DNA from: CAMPKL01 sp963817465
GTDB lineage: Bacteria; Acidobacteriota; Terriglobia; Bryobacterales; UBA6623
NCBI GenBank assembly: GCA_963817465.1
Contig: CAWFOP010000021.1
Span: 158,025 to 222,024 of the forward strand
DNA length: 64,000 bases
Direction: 5' to 3'
Position 1 is the first letter of the stretch; each line of letters begins with the position of its first letter. The notes beneath the pieces were generated by a model. The model was not told where the DNA came from. It worked only from the letters and a program-made list of their open reading frames with translations, and did no database searches. The position numbers and the translations under genes are program-made. Positions 35,003 to 43,584 of this stretch are shown in pieces.

Positions 35003-35148
35003 TCGTCCCGCTCGACTTTGCGGTCCTCCTGGCGCCGCTCTTGGCGGGTCTTGAGGCGCTTGTCCTTCATCGGGCCGGCGGAGCGGGGCAGGGCCTCCTT
35101 GGCGGCCAGGTTGCGCTTGACGACTTTCTTTCGAGCCTTGCGAGCCAT
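34990..35148 (-). CDS. 52-aa highly basic small protein
   Basis: A short frame starting at ATG 35146-35148 with GAAAG upstream and ending with TAG at 34990-34992. The product begins MARKARKKVVKRNLAAKEAL, continues PRSAGPMKDKRLKTRQERRQ and ends EDRKVERDETAS. More than a third of residues are Lys or Arg, which suggests nucleic-acid or ribosome binding. It is divergent from the haloacid dehalogenase gene by 41 nt. Its stop codon is the loop of a perfect hairpin. The function is unknown and I know of no named family. Confidence 0.6.
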   Translation of the reverse strand: MARKARKKVVKRNLAAKEALPRSAGPMKDKRLKTRQERRQEDRKVERDETAS

Positions 35149-35189
35149 CGTCTTTCATTTTCCGACATGGCGTATGATGAGCGCTCTGG

Positions 35190-35894
35190 ATGCCCGCCGA
35201 TCCGATCAACCGCGTTACCACGCTGACTTTTGACATCTTCGGCACCGTGCTCGACCTGACGGGCGGCATCGTGCCCGTGCTTCGCGACTTCGTCGATCGC
35301 AAAGGGTTAAAGCTCGATCCCCATGAACTTTGGAGATATTGGCGGACCCGGCAACGCCTCGAGCAGCACCAAGACACAATCCTGATGTTGGGGCACAGCG
35401 GTTATCTCGAGGTCGCGCGCCGCGCACTGGCCTTCACGCTTCGCGCGCACCACATCGAGTTCGAGGTGTCGGAAACGCACAACTTGATCGGCGTCTTCGA
35501 GCGGCTGCGGCCCTTCGAGGACGCGCGGCTCGGCCTCAAGCGCCTGGCGACGAAGTACGAGCTGGTCGCCCTCTCGAACGGCAACCAAGCGCTGCTCGAC
35601 AAGCTTTGCGACGAGAGCGTCGGCGCGCCGTTCAAGGCCAGGATTTCAGTGGATCGCTTCGGGCGTTTCAAGCCGCATCCGTCCATCTATCGCGGTGCGG
35701 CCGCGGCGTTGGGCGCCGAGCCGGGCGAGCTGATGATGGTCGCGGCGCACTCGTTCGACGTGCACGGCGCCCGCGCCTGCGGCTATCGCGGAGCTTATGT
35801 GAACCGCTATCGCCTGCCGTATGAGGATTCGCCGCTCGTGCCGGACTGGACCGGGCCGGAATTCAACGCACTATGTGACCGCTTGGGCGTCTAG
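35190..35894 (+). CDS. HAD hydrolase, haloacid dehalogenase type II-like
   Basis: A 234-aa hydrolase of the HAD superfamily. Motif I is TFDIFGTVLDL (nucleophile Asp; Ile replaces the usual general-acid Asp position +2, as in L-2-haloacid dehalogenases). Motif II is VALSNGN, motif III Lys is in FGRFKPHPSIY, and motif IV is MMVAAHSFDVHGARACG. It could dehalogenate 2-haloacids by hydrolysis with inversion, or act on another small acid. The ATG follows TATGAT by 11 nt. Convergent with the 67-aa gene 6 nt downstream. Confidence 0.9.
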   Translation: MPADPINRVTTLTFDIFGTVLDLTGGIVPVLRDFVDRKGLKLDPHELWRYWRTRQRLEQHQDTILMLGHSGYLEVARRALAFTLRAHHIEFEVSETHNLIGVFERLRPFEDARLGLKRLATKYELVALSNGNQALLDKLCDESVGAPFKARISVDRFGRFKPHPSIYRGAAAALGAEPGELMMVAAHSFDVHGARACGYRGAYVNRYRLPYEDSPLVPDWTGPEFNALCDRLGV

Positions 35895-35900
35895 CCGGAC

Positions 35901-36104
35901 TCAGCGCCACACCCCGAACCAGTCGCGCCAAAAGTTTTCGGGCAGCTCGCGCTTCTCCGAGTTGTGCGGTTCGAGATCGCTGTCAGCCTCGTCTACGGGC
36001 GGGTTCGCGCTTTCAATCTCTCGCGCCTGCGCCCAAAGGTCCGGGTCGGCCGCGGTCGACGTCGTGCGAATCCAATTGTTGGCTGCCAGGTCGAGCGTGG
36101 ACAT
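35901..36104 (-). CDS. 67-aa acidic hypothetical protein
   Basis: A small protein starting at ATG 36102-36104 behind GGGAGATGGAAG, a good ribosome site. It begins MSTLDLAANNWIRTTSTAAD, has an acidic middle (REIESANPPVDEADSDLEPH) and an aromatic C-terminus (ENFWRDWFGVWR). The ribosome site, the composition and the close convergent packing support it. The function is unknown. A longer start at 36152 is possible but less likely. Confidence 0.5.
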   Translation of the reverse strand: MSTLDLAANNWIRTTSTAADPDLWAQAREIESANPPVDEADSDLEPHNSEKRELPENFWRDWFGVWR

Positions 36105-36577
36105 CTTCCATCTCCCACGAAGATGGTGCGCTCGATCACCCCCGTCGGCCAATAGGCGCGTGGGTTCAATTTCCGGTTGGACCGAAGGTACTGTTTGGGG
36201 TCGGCGAAGCGGAGTAGAACAGACTTAGGGACTACGGTAGGGATGGAGCGAATTTCGAGGGAAAAGGTGGATTAAAAATGACAAAGGGCGGCTGCAATGT
36301 TTTGGGCGTTCCTTCGAGGATCACGTCGGGAATATTGCCCGCGTCGCGACCTGCTCGAGGCGGTCGCCTTGATATTCACCTCGCCGTCGCTTTCGCGACG
36401 AACGCCCTTCCAGCAGCCGCCCCCAGACTCTTCGGCGGTATGATTTGAACCTCCTTTAGCGGCATGACCTAATGCGGCGATCACGTGATTCGCCTTCCGT
36501 CCCCTCCTGCCGCTGATTAAATATTACGCCCGCAATTTAGGGCTGTCAATGACGTAATCGGTAAGTTTCGCGGCGCC
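36105..36577. other. Intergenic region without a supported gene
   Basis: This gap of about 470 nt holds only short fragmentary frames. On the minus strand, pieces such as CWKGVRRESDGEVNIKATAS and, in another frame, GNIPDVILEGTPKTLQPPF read like protein, so it may contain a decayed gene. I cannot name it or fix its ends. Confidence 0.35.
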
Positions 36578-37729
36578 CTAATTGACCGTCTTGAAGGTCG
36601 GCGGCGCGACGCTGACTCCGTCGTCGAGCGGGAGTGAAACGGGCTCGCCGCGAACGGCGGAAAAGTGCGCCGCGAGGACGATTTCAAGAGCGCGATAGCC
36701 GTCTTCCGCGTCGACTTCGGCGGGCCGGTCTTCGGCGATCGAGGCGAGCAAGCTGCGCCACTCGGCCTCGAAGGTGTCGTTGCGCGGCGGCCATAGCTCG
36801 ACCCAACCCGGACGGCTGTCGCCCCACCAGCCGTCGGGCCGCATCCACGGCAGCGCCTCGGCGGGCAAGACTCTCTCCGGCGACTCGTCGACGAACACCG
36901 CCACCGGGGCCGACTGGTAGGGGTTGCGGACGATCGCGCCGAACGCCAGCAAGCCCTTCGCGCCGGTGAGACTGCACGGTGAGAAGAACGCCTTTGAGAA
37001 GCGCTGGAAGGCCAGCGAGCCGATAGCGCCCGAGCGTAGACGCATGCTGAGAGCGACGTTGTCGTCCAAATCATGGGACTCGAGCTCCGAAGTGATGCGC
37101 GCGAAGACCTCATCGACTTCGCCAAGCAAGGCCCGCATCTGGTCGACACGGTGCGAACCCATGTCGATCAGCGTGAGCCCGCCGCCTTGCGCGGCGTTGA
37201 AGCGGTAGTTGGCGAGGCCGCCGGGGATCACGCTGATCGGCTCGCTCACAATGCTGTGAAATCCGCGCACGTCGCCGATGACGCCGGCTTCGAGCAGGCG
37301 GCGCACGCAGCCGTGGTCGGAGCTGAAGCGGTGATGGAAGCCGACGAACAGCAGACGCCCGGCGCGGCGAGCGGACTCGGCCATGGCGCGCGCATCGGCG
37401 AGTTTGAGTGCGATCGGCTTCTCGCACATCACATGTTTGCCGGCGCTGAGAGCCAGCTCGGTTTGCTCGCGGTGGAACGAGTTCGGCGACGCCACGAGCA
37501 CGATCTCGACGCCGCGAGCGTCAACGGCCTCGGCGGCCGATTCGCACACATGGGGAATCTCGAAGCGGCGAGCCAACTCGGCCGCGCGCTCACGATCGGG
37601 GTCGAACACGCTTGCCGGGCGCGCCTCGCCGCTTTTGAGCATCCCCGGCAAGTGGCGTTCGCTGACCACCGCTCCCGCGCCCAGCAGCGCCACGCCGCGC
37701 ACGGGACGGTTCGACTCCGTGCGGCTCAT
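36578..37729 (-). CDS. Gfo/Idh/MocA family oxidoreductase
   Basis: NAD(P)-dependent sugar or polyol dehydrogenase, 383 aa, cytosolic (no signal peptide). The Rossmann loop is GVALLGAGAVVSERHLPG, with ASPNSFHREQTELALSAGKHV and CEKPIALKLADARAMAESA (EKP motif). The C-terminal domain carries GGLTLIDMGSHRVDQMRALLG with Asp and His of the usual catalytic set. It overlaps the cyclase gene by ATGA: the cyclase stop and this start share four bases, so they are coupled, with the cyclase second. The probable role is one step of sugar-acid or aminosugar catabolism. Confidence 0.9.
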   Translation of the reverse strand: MSRTESNRPVRGVALLGAGAVVSERHLPGMLKSGEARPASVFDPDRERAAELARRFEIPHVCESAAEAVDARGVEIVLVASPNSFHREQTELALSAGKHVMCEKPIALKLADARAMAESARRAGRLLFVGFHHRFSSDHGCVRRLLEAGVIGDVRGFHSIVSEPISVIPGGLANYRFNAAQGGGLTLIDMGSHRVDQMRALLGEVDEVFARITSELESHDLDDNVALSMRLRSGAIGSLAFQRFSKAFFSPCSLTGAKGLLAFGAIVRNPYQSAPVAVFVDESPERVLPAEALPWMRPDGWWGDSRPGWVELWPPRNDTFEAEWRSLLASIAEDRPAEVDAEDGYRALEIVLAAHFSAVRGEPVSLPLDDGVSVAPPTFKTVN

Positions 37730-38523
37730 CGCGGGACCGCGGCTAACGGGCGGATCGGCGCGCCGGTTCCGCCGACGATCTTGAGCGGCGCGGCCAGGAA
37801 TGCGAACTCATACGCCTTTGCCGCGGCCAGCGCTTCCATGTCGAGCGCTTCGAGGATGTGAATGCCGCTCTCGACCAGGAAGTGCACGTGCACGGGCATC
37901 GTGTCGCTCGGCACGTACTCGAAGGCGATCGTGTCCGAGCCGCCGGCGAACACGCGCTTGGCGCTGAGCCATTGCGCGGCTTCCAGGTTCGGGCCCGGTC
38001 CTTTGACCTCGTTGATGTACTTGCGCGGGTCGTTCCAGTAGCGCGCCCAGCCGGTGCGCACGACGACGACATCGCCGGCGCGAATTTCGACCTGTTGGCG
38101 TTCGGCGATGCGTTCGAGCCGGTCAGCGTCGACGACGAAGTTTTCGGGCACGACCTCCACGCCTTCGTCTCCCGCGACATCGAGCAGCACTCCGCGCCGC
38201 AGGATCGGGTCGATGGTTTCGATGCCGTGCTTCTTGAGGCCCTCGCGGTACGACTGGTTCGACTTGGCGTCGAAGCCGCCGTTCAGCTTGCCGCCCTTCG
38301 AGAAGTGGCACAGCGCGTCGATGTGCGTGCCGACGTGGCCGCCGAGCGCAAACGCTTCGGAGGCCGAGCTGACGTCGCCCTCCCGCATGTATTCGCCGTG
38401 CGCCTTCGCCAGGCCGTATTGAAACGGCGGATGCACCGGATGGTGCGGCATGCCCACAAAGTAGGGTTGCGAAAGGTCGAACACCTGGGAACGACCAAGA
38501 AGGTCGAGCAGCTCGTCAATCAT
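37726..38523 (-). CDS. Cyclase/kynurenine formamidase-like metal hydrolase
   Basis: A 265-aa protein of the cyclase family (PF04199). The metal site is ALGGHVGTHIDALCHFSKGG (HxGTHxDxxxH, near residue 62), with a distal GGSDTIAFEYVPSD region and HVHFLVESGIHILEAL. Members hydrolyse N-formylkynurenine, isatin or similar amides and lactones with Zn2+ or Mn2+. A CATAAT hexamer ends 8 nt before its ATG, so it can be the first gene. Its stop and the start of the Gfo/Idh/MocA gene overlap as ATGA. A dispersed intergenic repeat lies upstream. Confidence 0.88.
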   Translation of the reverse strand: MIDELLDLLGRSQVFDLSQPYFVGMPHHPVHPPFQYGLAKAHGEYMREGDVSSASEAFALGGHVGTHIDALCHFSKGGKLNGGFDAKSNQSYREGLKKHGIETIDPILRRGVLLDVAGDEGVEVVPENFVVDADRLERIAERQQVEIRAGDVVVVRTGWARYWNDPRKYINEVKGPGPNLEAAQWLSAKRVFAGGSDTIAFEYVPSDTMPVHVHFLVESGIHILEALDMEALAAAKAYEFAFLAAPLKIVGGTGAPIRPLAAVPR

Positions 38524-38575
38524 GGCCCTCGATTATGGCGCCTTCGGGGCCGTAGTCCGTGTGAAAAGCCCAAAG

Positions 38576-38640
38576 GACATCCCACAACGACAACCGCGAA
38601 GCGCGAGCCCTGACCGTGAGGGAGGGGTCTTCCGAGCAAC
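38576..38640 (+). repeat. Dispersed intergenic repeat, copy A
   Basis: The first part (38576-38616, GACATCCCACAACGACAACC then GCGAAGC and CCCTGACC) matches 41619-41659 with about five mismatches in 41 nt. The second part (GGGAGGGGTCTTCCGAGCAA) is a diverged version of the block in copies B and C. It sits between same-strand genes. Confidence 0.65.
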
Positions 38641-38644
38641 CTGC

Positions 38645-39811
38645 TCAGTAAACTTCCGTCGCCTCGGGATTGAGATGCGCGACGCGGCTGGCGTGCATGG
38701 CGATGTTCGCCAGGTGCGGGCCGCAGACCGCCGAGTGCCCGATCTCGACCGGAGCGTTCGGCTCTTCGCGACTCTTGATGCAGTCGAGAAAATTCCGCAC
38801 GTGCGGGATCGTCGGCAGGCGATCTTCGACGATCCCCAAGGGCGCGGGAAAGTACTTCCAAGGGGCGTCGTAGAGTCGAAACCCGGAGCCGTCGAGCACG
38901 AGCGTGCCGTCATCTCCCTCGAAGCGAATCTGCCAGCCGTCTTCGAAGTCGTTGTTGTAGTTCAGCGTCCAGGTGGCCAGGATGTTGTGATACTCGAACG
39001 CCGCCGCGAAGACGTCCGGCGCCTCCGAGCCCGTCATGTGGACGACGCGGCCGTGGCACGTGGCCGAGCGCGGCGTGCCGGAGTTGGAAAACCACTGGAT
39101 CACGTCCATTAGGTGCGTGCCCTGGTCGGTCATGTTGCCGCCCGAGAATTCCCAGAAATAGCGCCAGCGCCGAAAGATCTGCGGCTCCATCTCGCGATGC
39201 CGCGCCGGGCCGACGAAGCGCTTCCAGTCGAGCTCGCCGGGCAACGGCGAGTTGTCGAGCGGTCTGGCGACTGACCAGTTCCACTGCGCCTTCGCGAAGA
39301 TGATGTTGCCGATAGCCCCGTCGTCGACCATCTGTTTGGCCTCGATGATCCACGGGGTCGAGCGCCGTTGCATGCCGATCTGCACGATGCGGTCGGTGGC
39401 GCGCACCCCGCGAATCGCGCGGTTGCCCTCGGAGATCGAGTGCGACATGGGCTTCTCGCAGTAGACGTCCTTGCCGGCTTGAACGGCGTCGAGCATCATC
39501 GGCACGTGCCAGTGGTCGGGCGTGGCGATGAGCACGGCGTCGATGTCGGAGCGGTCCAGAATCTCGCGGTAGTCGAGGTAGCCCTTGGCGCCCTCGCCCG
39601 CCACATCGAGGCCCTTGGCGAGGTTGGGCTGGTAGACGTCGGCGACGGCCGGGCACTTGGCGCCGAGCTCGATGAAAGCTCCGGCGACATTGCGGCCGCG
39701 TCCGCCGGAACCGATCAAGCCGAAGTTGACCTGTTCGTTGGCCCCTTGGGCGGCGGAAGACAGAAACAACGGAGCCGCCGCGGCGGCTTTCATCATGGTG
39801 CGGCGTTTCAT
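38645..39811 (-). CDS. Exported Gfo/Idh/MocA oxidoreductase (GH109-like layout)
   Basis: A 388-aa oxidoreductase with an N-terminal export signal (KRRTMMKAAAAAPLFLSSAA; the Arg-Arg suggests the Tat route). Rossmann loop: NFGLIGSGGRGRNVAG. It has LIATPDHWHVPMMLDAVQAG and CEKPMSHSISEGNRAI. The longer middle part with QWNWSVARPLDNSPLPGELD and GGNMTDQGTHLMDVIQWF is typical of the exported Gfo/Idh group common in Acidobacteria and Planctomycetes, some of which are NAD-dependent glycosidases. The start ATG 39809-39811 is 9 nt after TACAAT. Divergent from the TPR membrane protein. Confidence 0.9.
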   Translation of the reverse strand: MKRRTMMKAAAAAPLFLSSAAQGANEQVNFGLIGSGGRGRNVAGAFIELGAKCPAVADVYQPNLAKGLDVAGEGAKGYLDYREILDRSDIDAVLIATPDHWHVPMMLDAVQAGKDVYCEKPMSHSISEGNRAIRGVRATDRIVQIGMQRRSTPWIIEAKQMVDDGAIGNIIFAKAQWNWSVARPLDNSPLPGELDWKRFVGPARHREMEPQIFRRWRYFWEFSGGNMTDQGTHLMDVIQWFSNSGTPRSATCHGRVVHMTGSEAPDVFAAAFEYHNILATWTLNYNNDFEDGWQIRFEGDDGTLVLDGSGFRLYDAPWKYFPAPLGIVEDRLPTIPHVRNFLDCIKSREEPNAPVEIGHSAVCGPHLANIAMHASRVAHLNPEATEVY

Positions 39812-39820
39812 GGCAGGCGG

Positions 39821-39826
39821 ATTGTA
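39821..39826 (-). promoter_or_regulatory. Extended -10 (TGC-TACAAT) for the exported Gfo/Idh gene
   Basis: On the minus strand TGC precedes TACAAT, which ends 9 nt before the ATG. It is the best-matching example of the leaderless-type promoter in the window. Confidence 0.55.
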
Positions 39827-39913
39827 GCAAGCCCGGCGCCGCTTGTCGCTCGATCCCGTAGCCGCGTCGGATCGCCGTGTCGGCTGTTGATACCATTCGA
39901 TGAACCCCGCGGC

Positions 39914-41614
39914 ATGGCGAAGACGAAACGGAAATCGCAGCCCCCGCCCAAGCCTGCCGGGCGCGGCCCTCTCGCATACGCCCCGTTGATCGTGGCCTTA
40001 GTCGCGCTGCTCGCGTTTCTGCCGGCGCTGGGCGGCGATTTCGTCAATTGGGACGACGATCAGAATTTCCTCCAGAATCCGTACTTCCGCGGGCTCGGCG
40101 CCGCCAACATTGCATGGGCGTTCGAGACGTTTCTGATGGGCCACTATCACCCGTTGACGTGGCTGACGCTCGAGCTCGACTACGTGATCGGGGGCATGAA
40201 CCCGGCCGGGTACAAGTTGACCAATGTGCTGCTGCATGCGGCGACGGCGGCCGTGGTCTACCTGTTGTTTGTCGAATTGCTGCGCCTGGCGCGCCGCGAG
40301 CGGAAGGCTTCGAAGACGACGACCTACGGCGCGCTGTTCGGGGCGCTGTTCTTCGCCGTGCATCCGTTGCGGGTCGAGTCGGTGGCCTGGGCCAGCGAGC
40401 GGCGCGACGTGCTGTGCGGCTTGTTCTATGCGCTGACGTTGTGGTTCTACGTCAGAGGGCGGCGGACGGCGTCGCTTGTCAGCTTGGCGGCGGCGCTGCT
40501 TTCAAAAGTGCTCGCCGCGACGGCGGCGCCGGTCATCCTGATTCTCGATCTCTACCCGCTGCGGCGCCAACTCACGCCCCGACTGCTGCTCGAGAAGGCG
40601 CCCTACTTCGCTTTGGCGGTTGCGGTGGGCCTGCTGGGAATCGGGCGCTACGACGGCAGCGTCGTGCCGGGCGCGGCCGGACACGACCAGCTCATGGTCG
40701 GGCTGCGGCTGGCGATGTCGGCGTTCGGCGTGGCGTTCTACCTGTGGAAGACGATCTGGCCGTTTGGGCTGTACCCGCAGTACGTCTACAGCCCCGACCC
40801 GCAGCCGTTTGATACGCCGTTTGTGATCGCCGGAGTCGCGGTGATAGCGATTACGATCGCCGTGATCGCCCTGCGGAAGAGATATCCCTTTCTGCTTGCG
40901 ATTTGGGCGGCTTACGTCGTGACCTTGCTGCCGGTGCTGTCGTTCCTGCGCTTCGACCGGCAGAATTTTGTCGCCGACCATCACAGCTACTTGGCGACTC
41001 TGGGGTTCGCGGTCTTGTTCGGCGGCGTCGTGGCGCATTACGCCGGCGACAAGCGCGCTGTAGGGGCCGCGGCGGCGGTCACGCTGGGGCTTGTCGCGCT
41101 GACGTTCCTGCAGATTCCTATTTGGCGCGACTCGAAGACGCTGTGGGCCTACGCGGTCGAGCATGTCCCGGCGGCGATCGTCGCCCACAACAACCTCGGC
41201 CGAGCCTATGCCGCCGAGGGCGATGTGGAGCAGGCGCGCCAGGAGTTCGAGCGGGCCGTCGAGGTGCGTCCCGACTATGCGCACGGCAACTACAACCTGG
41301 CGGTGTTGCTCATGGAGCAGGGCGAATTGGACGCGGCGGAGAAGCACTTCGAGGTGGCCGCGGCCGGGCTGCCGTCGGCGCAAACCTTCAGCGATTGGGG
41401 CAACTGCCTGTTGCGACAGCGCCGGCCTGAAGACGCCATCGCCAAGTACGAGCGCGCCATCGAGGTGCGCCCGGGCTTCGCCGACGCGCACTTCAACCTA
41501 GGGCTGGCGCTCGAGCTGACCGGACGCACCGAAGAGGCCAAGCGCCAGTACGCCGAGGCCGCGCGCCTCGATCCGTCGAACACGGAAGCGCGCCGCCGCA
41601 TGACTACTCTATAG
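39914..41614 (+). CDS. TMTC-like membrane protein with C-terminal TPR repeats
   Basis: A 566-aa protein. About nine to ten hydrophobic segments (residues 20-400) include the loop GGDFVNWDDDQNFLQNPYFRGL with acidic residues, placed as in GT-C glycosyltransferases and eukaryotic TMTC proteins. Then come three to four TPR units (IVAHNNLGRAYAAEGDVEQA, HGNYNLAVLLMEQGELDAAE, FSDWGNCLLRQRRPEDAI, AHFNLGLALELTGRTEEA). The likely role is glycosylation of exported proteins, with TPRs binding partners, by analogy only. ATG 39914 gives a Lys/Pro-rich cytosolic start before helix 1. A dispersed repeat follows directly. Confidence 0.85.
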   Translation: MAKTKRKSQPPPKPAGRGPLAYAPLIVALVALLAFLPALGGDFVNWDDDQNFLQNPYFRGLGAANIAWAFETFLMGHYHPLTWLTLELDYVIGGMNPAGYKLTNVLLHAATAAVVYLLFVELLRLARRERKASKTTTYGALFGALFFAVHPLRVESVAWASERRDVLCGLFYALTLWFYVRGRRTASLVSLAAALLSKVLAATAAPVILILDLYPLRRQLTPRLLLEKAPYFALAVAVGLLGIGRYDGSVVPGAAGHDQLMVGLRLAMSAFGVAFYLWKTIWPFGLYPQYVYSPDPQPFDTPFVIAGVAVIAITIAVIALRKRYPFLLAIWAAYVVTLLPVLSFLRFDRQNFVADHHSYLATLGFAVLFGGVVAHYAGDKRAVGAAAAVTLGLVALTFLQIPIWRDSKTLWAYAVEHVPAAIVAHNNLGRAYAAEGDVEQARQEFERAVEVRPDYAHGNYNLAVLLMEQGELDAAEKHFEVAAAGLPSAQTFSDWGNCLLRQRRPEDAIAKYERAIEVRPGFADAHFNLGLALELTGRTEEAKRQYAEAARLDPSNTEARRRMTTL

Positions 41615-41618
41615 CGTC

Positions 41619-41704
41619 GACATCCCACGACGACAACCGCGAAGCATGAAACCCTGACCTCAAGGAAGCGGTCCTTCGATCAATCGAAGATATTGACGAC
41701 AAAC
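41619..41704 (+). repeat. Dispersed intergenic repeat, copy B
   Basis: It starts 5 nt after the TPR gene stop. The first half matches copy A (38576-38616). The second half (41662-41704, including CTTCGAT-CA-ATCGAAG, a perfect dyad, and TTGACGACAAAC) matches copy C at 52381-52424. The rest of the gap to 41817 holds nothing I can support. Confidence 0.65.
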
Positions 41705-41817
41705 AACTTACTGACGTACGCGCCTGGAGCATCGCGGTTGCCGTCGCGGGCGCATCGGGAAATTTTCAGACCTTTTCGCCGACACTCTTTCGCCAACGGC
41801 ATCTCCGGGACGCTCCG

Positions 41818-42600
41818 CTAGTCGCCGAGCTCCTTGCGCAATTCCTCGCCGCCCTCCTTCAAGAAGTTGAACAGAATATTGATGTCGGTGCCCAGCGAGA
41901 AGTGGCGCACGCCGAGGTCGAGGTAATACTTCGCCGCGTCAACGCTCTTGATCTCGGCGCGGGGCGGGACGCCGGCTTTCAGGCATCTCTGGAGCACGTC
42001 TTTCTCGATGGCCTTGATCTCGGGGCTCATCATCTGGCCGACCTTTCCGACGCTCCAAGAGTAGTCCGCGCCGCCCCACTGCACCATTTCACAACCGGCC
42101 GCCAGGATATCCTCGAGCTTCTCGACCGCGGTGTCTTTCTCGATCATGAATGCGACGACGATCTCCTTGAGCGCGGCCTCGGAATCAGGGCCGTTGCCGT
42201 AGCTCATCAAGGTGTTGCGGCGGTTGATGACGCCGTACTTGCCTTTGTATTCCGGAGTCGTCGGCCGGACCGCGGCGACGCATTCCCGGGCCTCGTCGAT
42301 GTTCTCGACGTTGGCGAACAGGATGCTCTGGAAGCCCGAACCGACGGCGCGCTGGGTGAGAACCTTTTCGAACTCGTGATCGATCTTGATCATCCCGCCC
42401 ATGTCGTAGAGCTCGAACGCCCGCCCGAAGTTGTCGAGGCCCTCGAAATCCCATGGCGCGTATTCGGCCGCGAACTCGACGTAATCGAACATTCCGGTGT
42501 GGCCGATCACCTCGATGGTCGTGGGCCAGGAGCTGTAAACACGGGTGCACAACGAGGGCTTCCCGTCGCGAAGCAGTTGACGAAGGCGGTTTGCGCGCAT
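41818..42600 (-). CDS. HpcH/HpaI-family aldolase
   Basis: Class II (divalent-metal) aldolase of the HpcH/HpaI family, 260 aa. It would cleave a 2-keto-3-deoxy or 4-hydroxy-2-oxo acid to pyruvate and an aldehyde. The conserved His/Glu/Asp scaffold appears in YVEFAAEYAPWD, IKIDHEFEKVL, VQWGGADYSWSVGKVG and VRHFSLGTDINILFNF. Start ATG 42598-42600 is 9 nt after TAGTCT. It stands alone between the TPR gene (convergent) and accD (divergent). With the two Gfo/Idh genes and the cyclase nearby, a catabolic role in sugar-acid or aromatic degradation fits. Confidence 0.87.
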   Translation of the reverse strand: MRANRLRQLLRDGKPSLCTRVYSSWPTTIEVIGHTGMFDYVEFAAEYAPWDFEGLDNFGRAFELYDMGGMIKIDHEFEKVLTQRAVGSGFQSILFANVENIDEARECVAAVRPTTPEYKGKYGVINRRNTLMSYGNGPDSEAALKEIVVAFMIEKDTAVEKLEDILAAGCEMVQWGGADYSWSVGKVGQMMSPEIKAIEKDVLQRCLKAGVPPRAEIKSVDAAKYYLDLGVRHFSLGTDINILFNFLKEGGEELRKELGD

Positions 42601-42653
42601 AAGCAGCCCAGACTATCACAGCCCTAAACGGCGAGACCGGAGAGCCGCGATGG

Positions 42654-42659
42654 TACAAT
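42654..42659 (+). promoter_or_regulatory. -10 hexamer TACAAT upstream of accD
   Basis: The hexamer lies 79 nt before the accD ATG, so unlike most promoters here it would give a real 5' leader of about 70 nt. Confidence 0.4.
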
Positions 42660-42738
42660 TCGTGGATCACGACAATCCTCCGCCGACGTGTTTTTGGCCG
42701 CGTAGGTTCGGACGGGGAGATCATCGAATCCCGCAGTT

Positions 42739-43584
42739 ATGGCATGGTTCCGCAAGGATTCCGCTTCTCGAGGGGAGCAAAAGAAGGTTCGCACCGAGGG
42801 GCTCTGGATCAAGTGCGACTCCTGCGGTTCGATTATTTGGAAGAAAGAGCTCGAAGCCGAACATTACGTTTGTGACAAGTGCGGCTTCCACTTCAAGATC
42901 AGCGCTCACGACCGCCTAAAGCTGTTGTTCGATGACGCCCGGTATGAGGAGTTCGGCGGCCGCCTGCGTTCCAGCGACGCGCTGCATTTCGTCGATCAAA
43001 AACCGTACGGCCAGCGGCTGGACCAGGCGCGCGACAAGACCGGGCTCGACGACGCGATCGTTTGCGCCGAGGGCCTGATCGCGAAGCGGCACGTCGTCGC
43101 CGCGGTCATGGAATACCGTTTCATCGGCGGCAGCATGGGCGCGGTCGTCGGCGAGAAGATCACGCGCGCCATCGAGCGCGCCATCGAACGCAAGGCGCCG
43201 CTGGTGGTCGTCTCCGCCTCGGGCGGCGCGCGCATGATGGAAGGCATGGTGAGCCTGGTCCAAATGGCGAAAATCTCCGCCGCTCTCACCAAACTTTCCG
43301 CCGAGCGCCTGCCCTACGTCAGCGTGCTGACCGACCCGACCACCGGCGGCGTCACCGCCAGCTTTGCCATGTTGGGCGATCTGAACGTCGCCGAGCCGGG
43401 AGCGCTGATCGGGTTCGCCGGCCCGCGCGTCATCGAGCAGACCATTCGCCAGAAGCTTCCCAAAGGCTTTCAGCGCTCCGAGTTTCTGCTCGAGCACGGC
43501 ATGCTCGACGCCGTGGTGCCGCGTTCGAGGCTGAAGGACTTCCTCGCGAATGCGTTTGACTTTTTCGTCGGCCCGGTTGGATGA
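42739..43584 (+). CDS. accD: Acetyl-CoA carboxylase carboxyltransferase subunit beta
   Basis: Beta subunit of acetyl-CoA carboxylase, 281 aa. With AccA it moves the carboxyl group from biotin to acetyl-CoA, giving malonyl-CoA for fatty acid synthesis. The N-terminal four-Cys zinc ribbon is KCDSCGSIIWKKELEAEHYV then CDKCGFHF (Cx2C-x15-Cx2C). The carboxyltransferase core has EKITRAIERAIERKAPLVVV, SASGGARMMEGM and TDPTTGGVTASFAMLGDL. The length is normal. It overlaps folC by ATGA; accD-folC is a widely conserved pair. Essential housekeeping gene. Confidence 0.97.
   Translation: MAWFRKDSASRGEQKKVRTEGLWIKCDSCGSIIWKKELEAEHYVCDKCGFHFKISAHDRLKLLFDDARYEEFGGRLRSSDALHFVDQKPYGQRLDQARDKTGLDDAIVCAEGLIAKRHVVAAVMEYRFIGGSMGAVVGEKITRAIERAIERKAPLVVVSASGGARMMEGMVSLVQMAKISAALTKLSAERLPYVSVLTDPTTGGVTASFAMLGDLNVAEPGALIGFAGPRVIEQTIRQKLPKGFQRSEFLLEHGMLDAVVPRSRLKDFLANAFDFFVGPVG

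Noticed and set aside
36272..36484. A 70-codon minus-strand frame in the 36-kb gap
   Set aside because: Only fragments read like protein and they sit in two frames; start, stop and family are all unsupported, so it is described as a possible decayed gene only.
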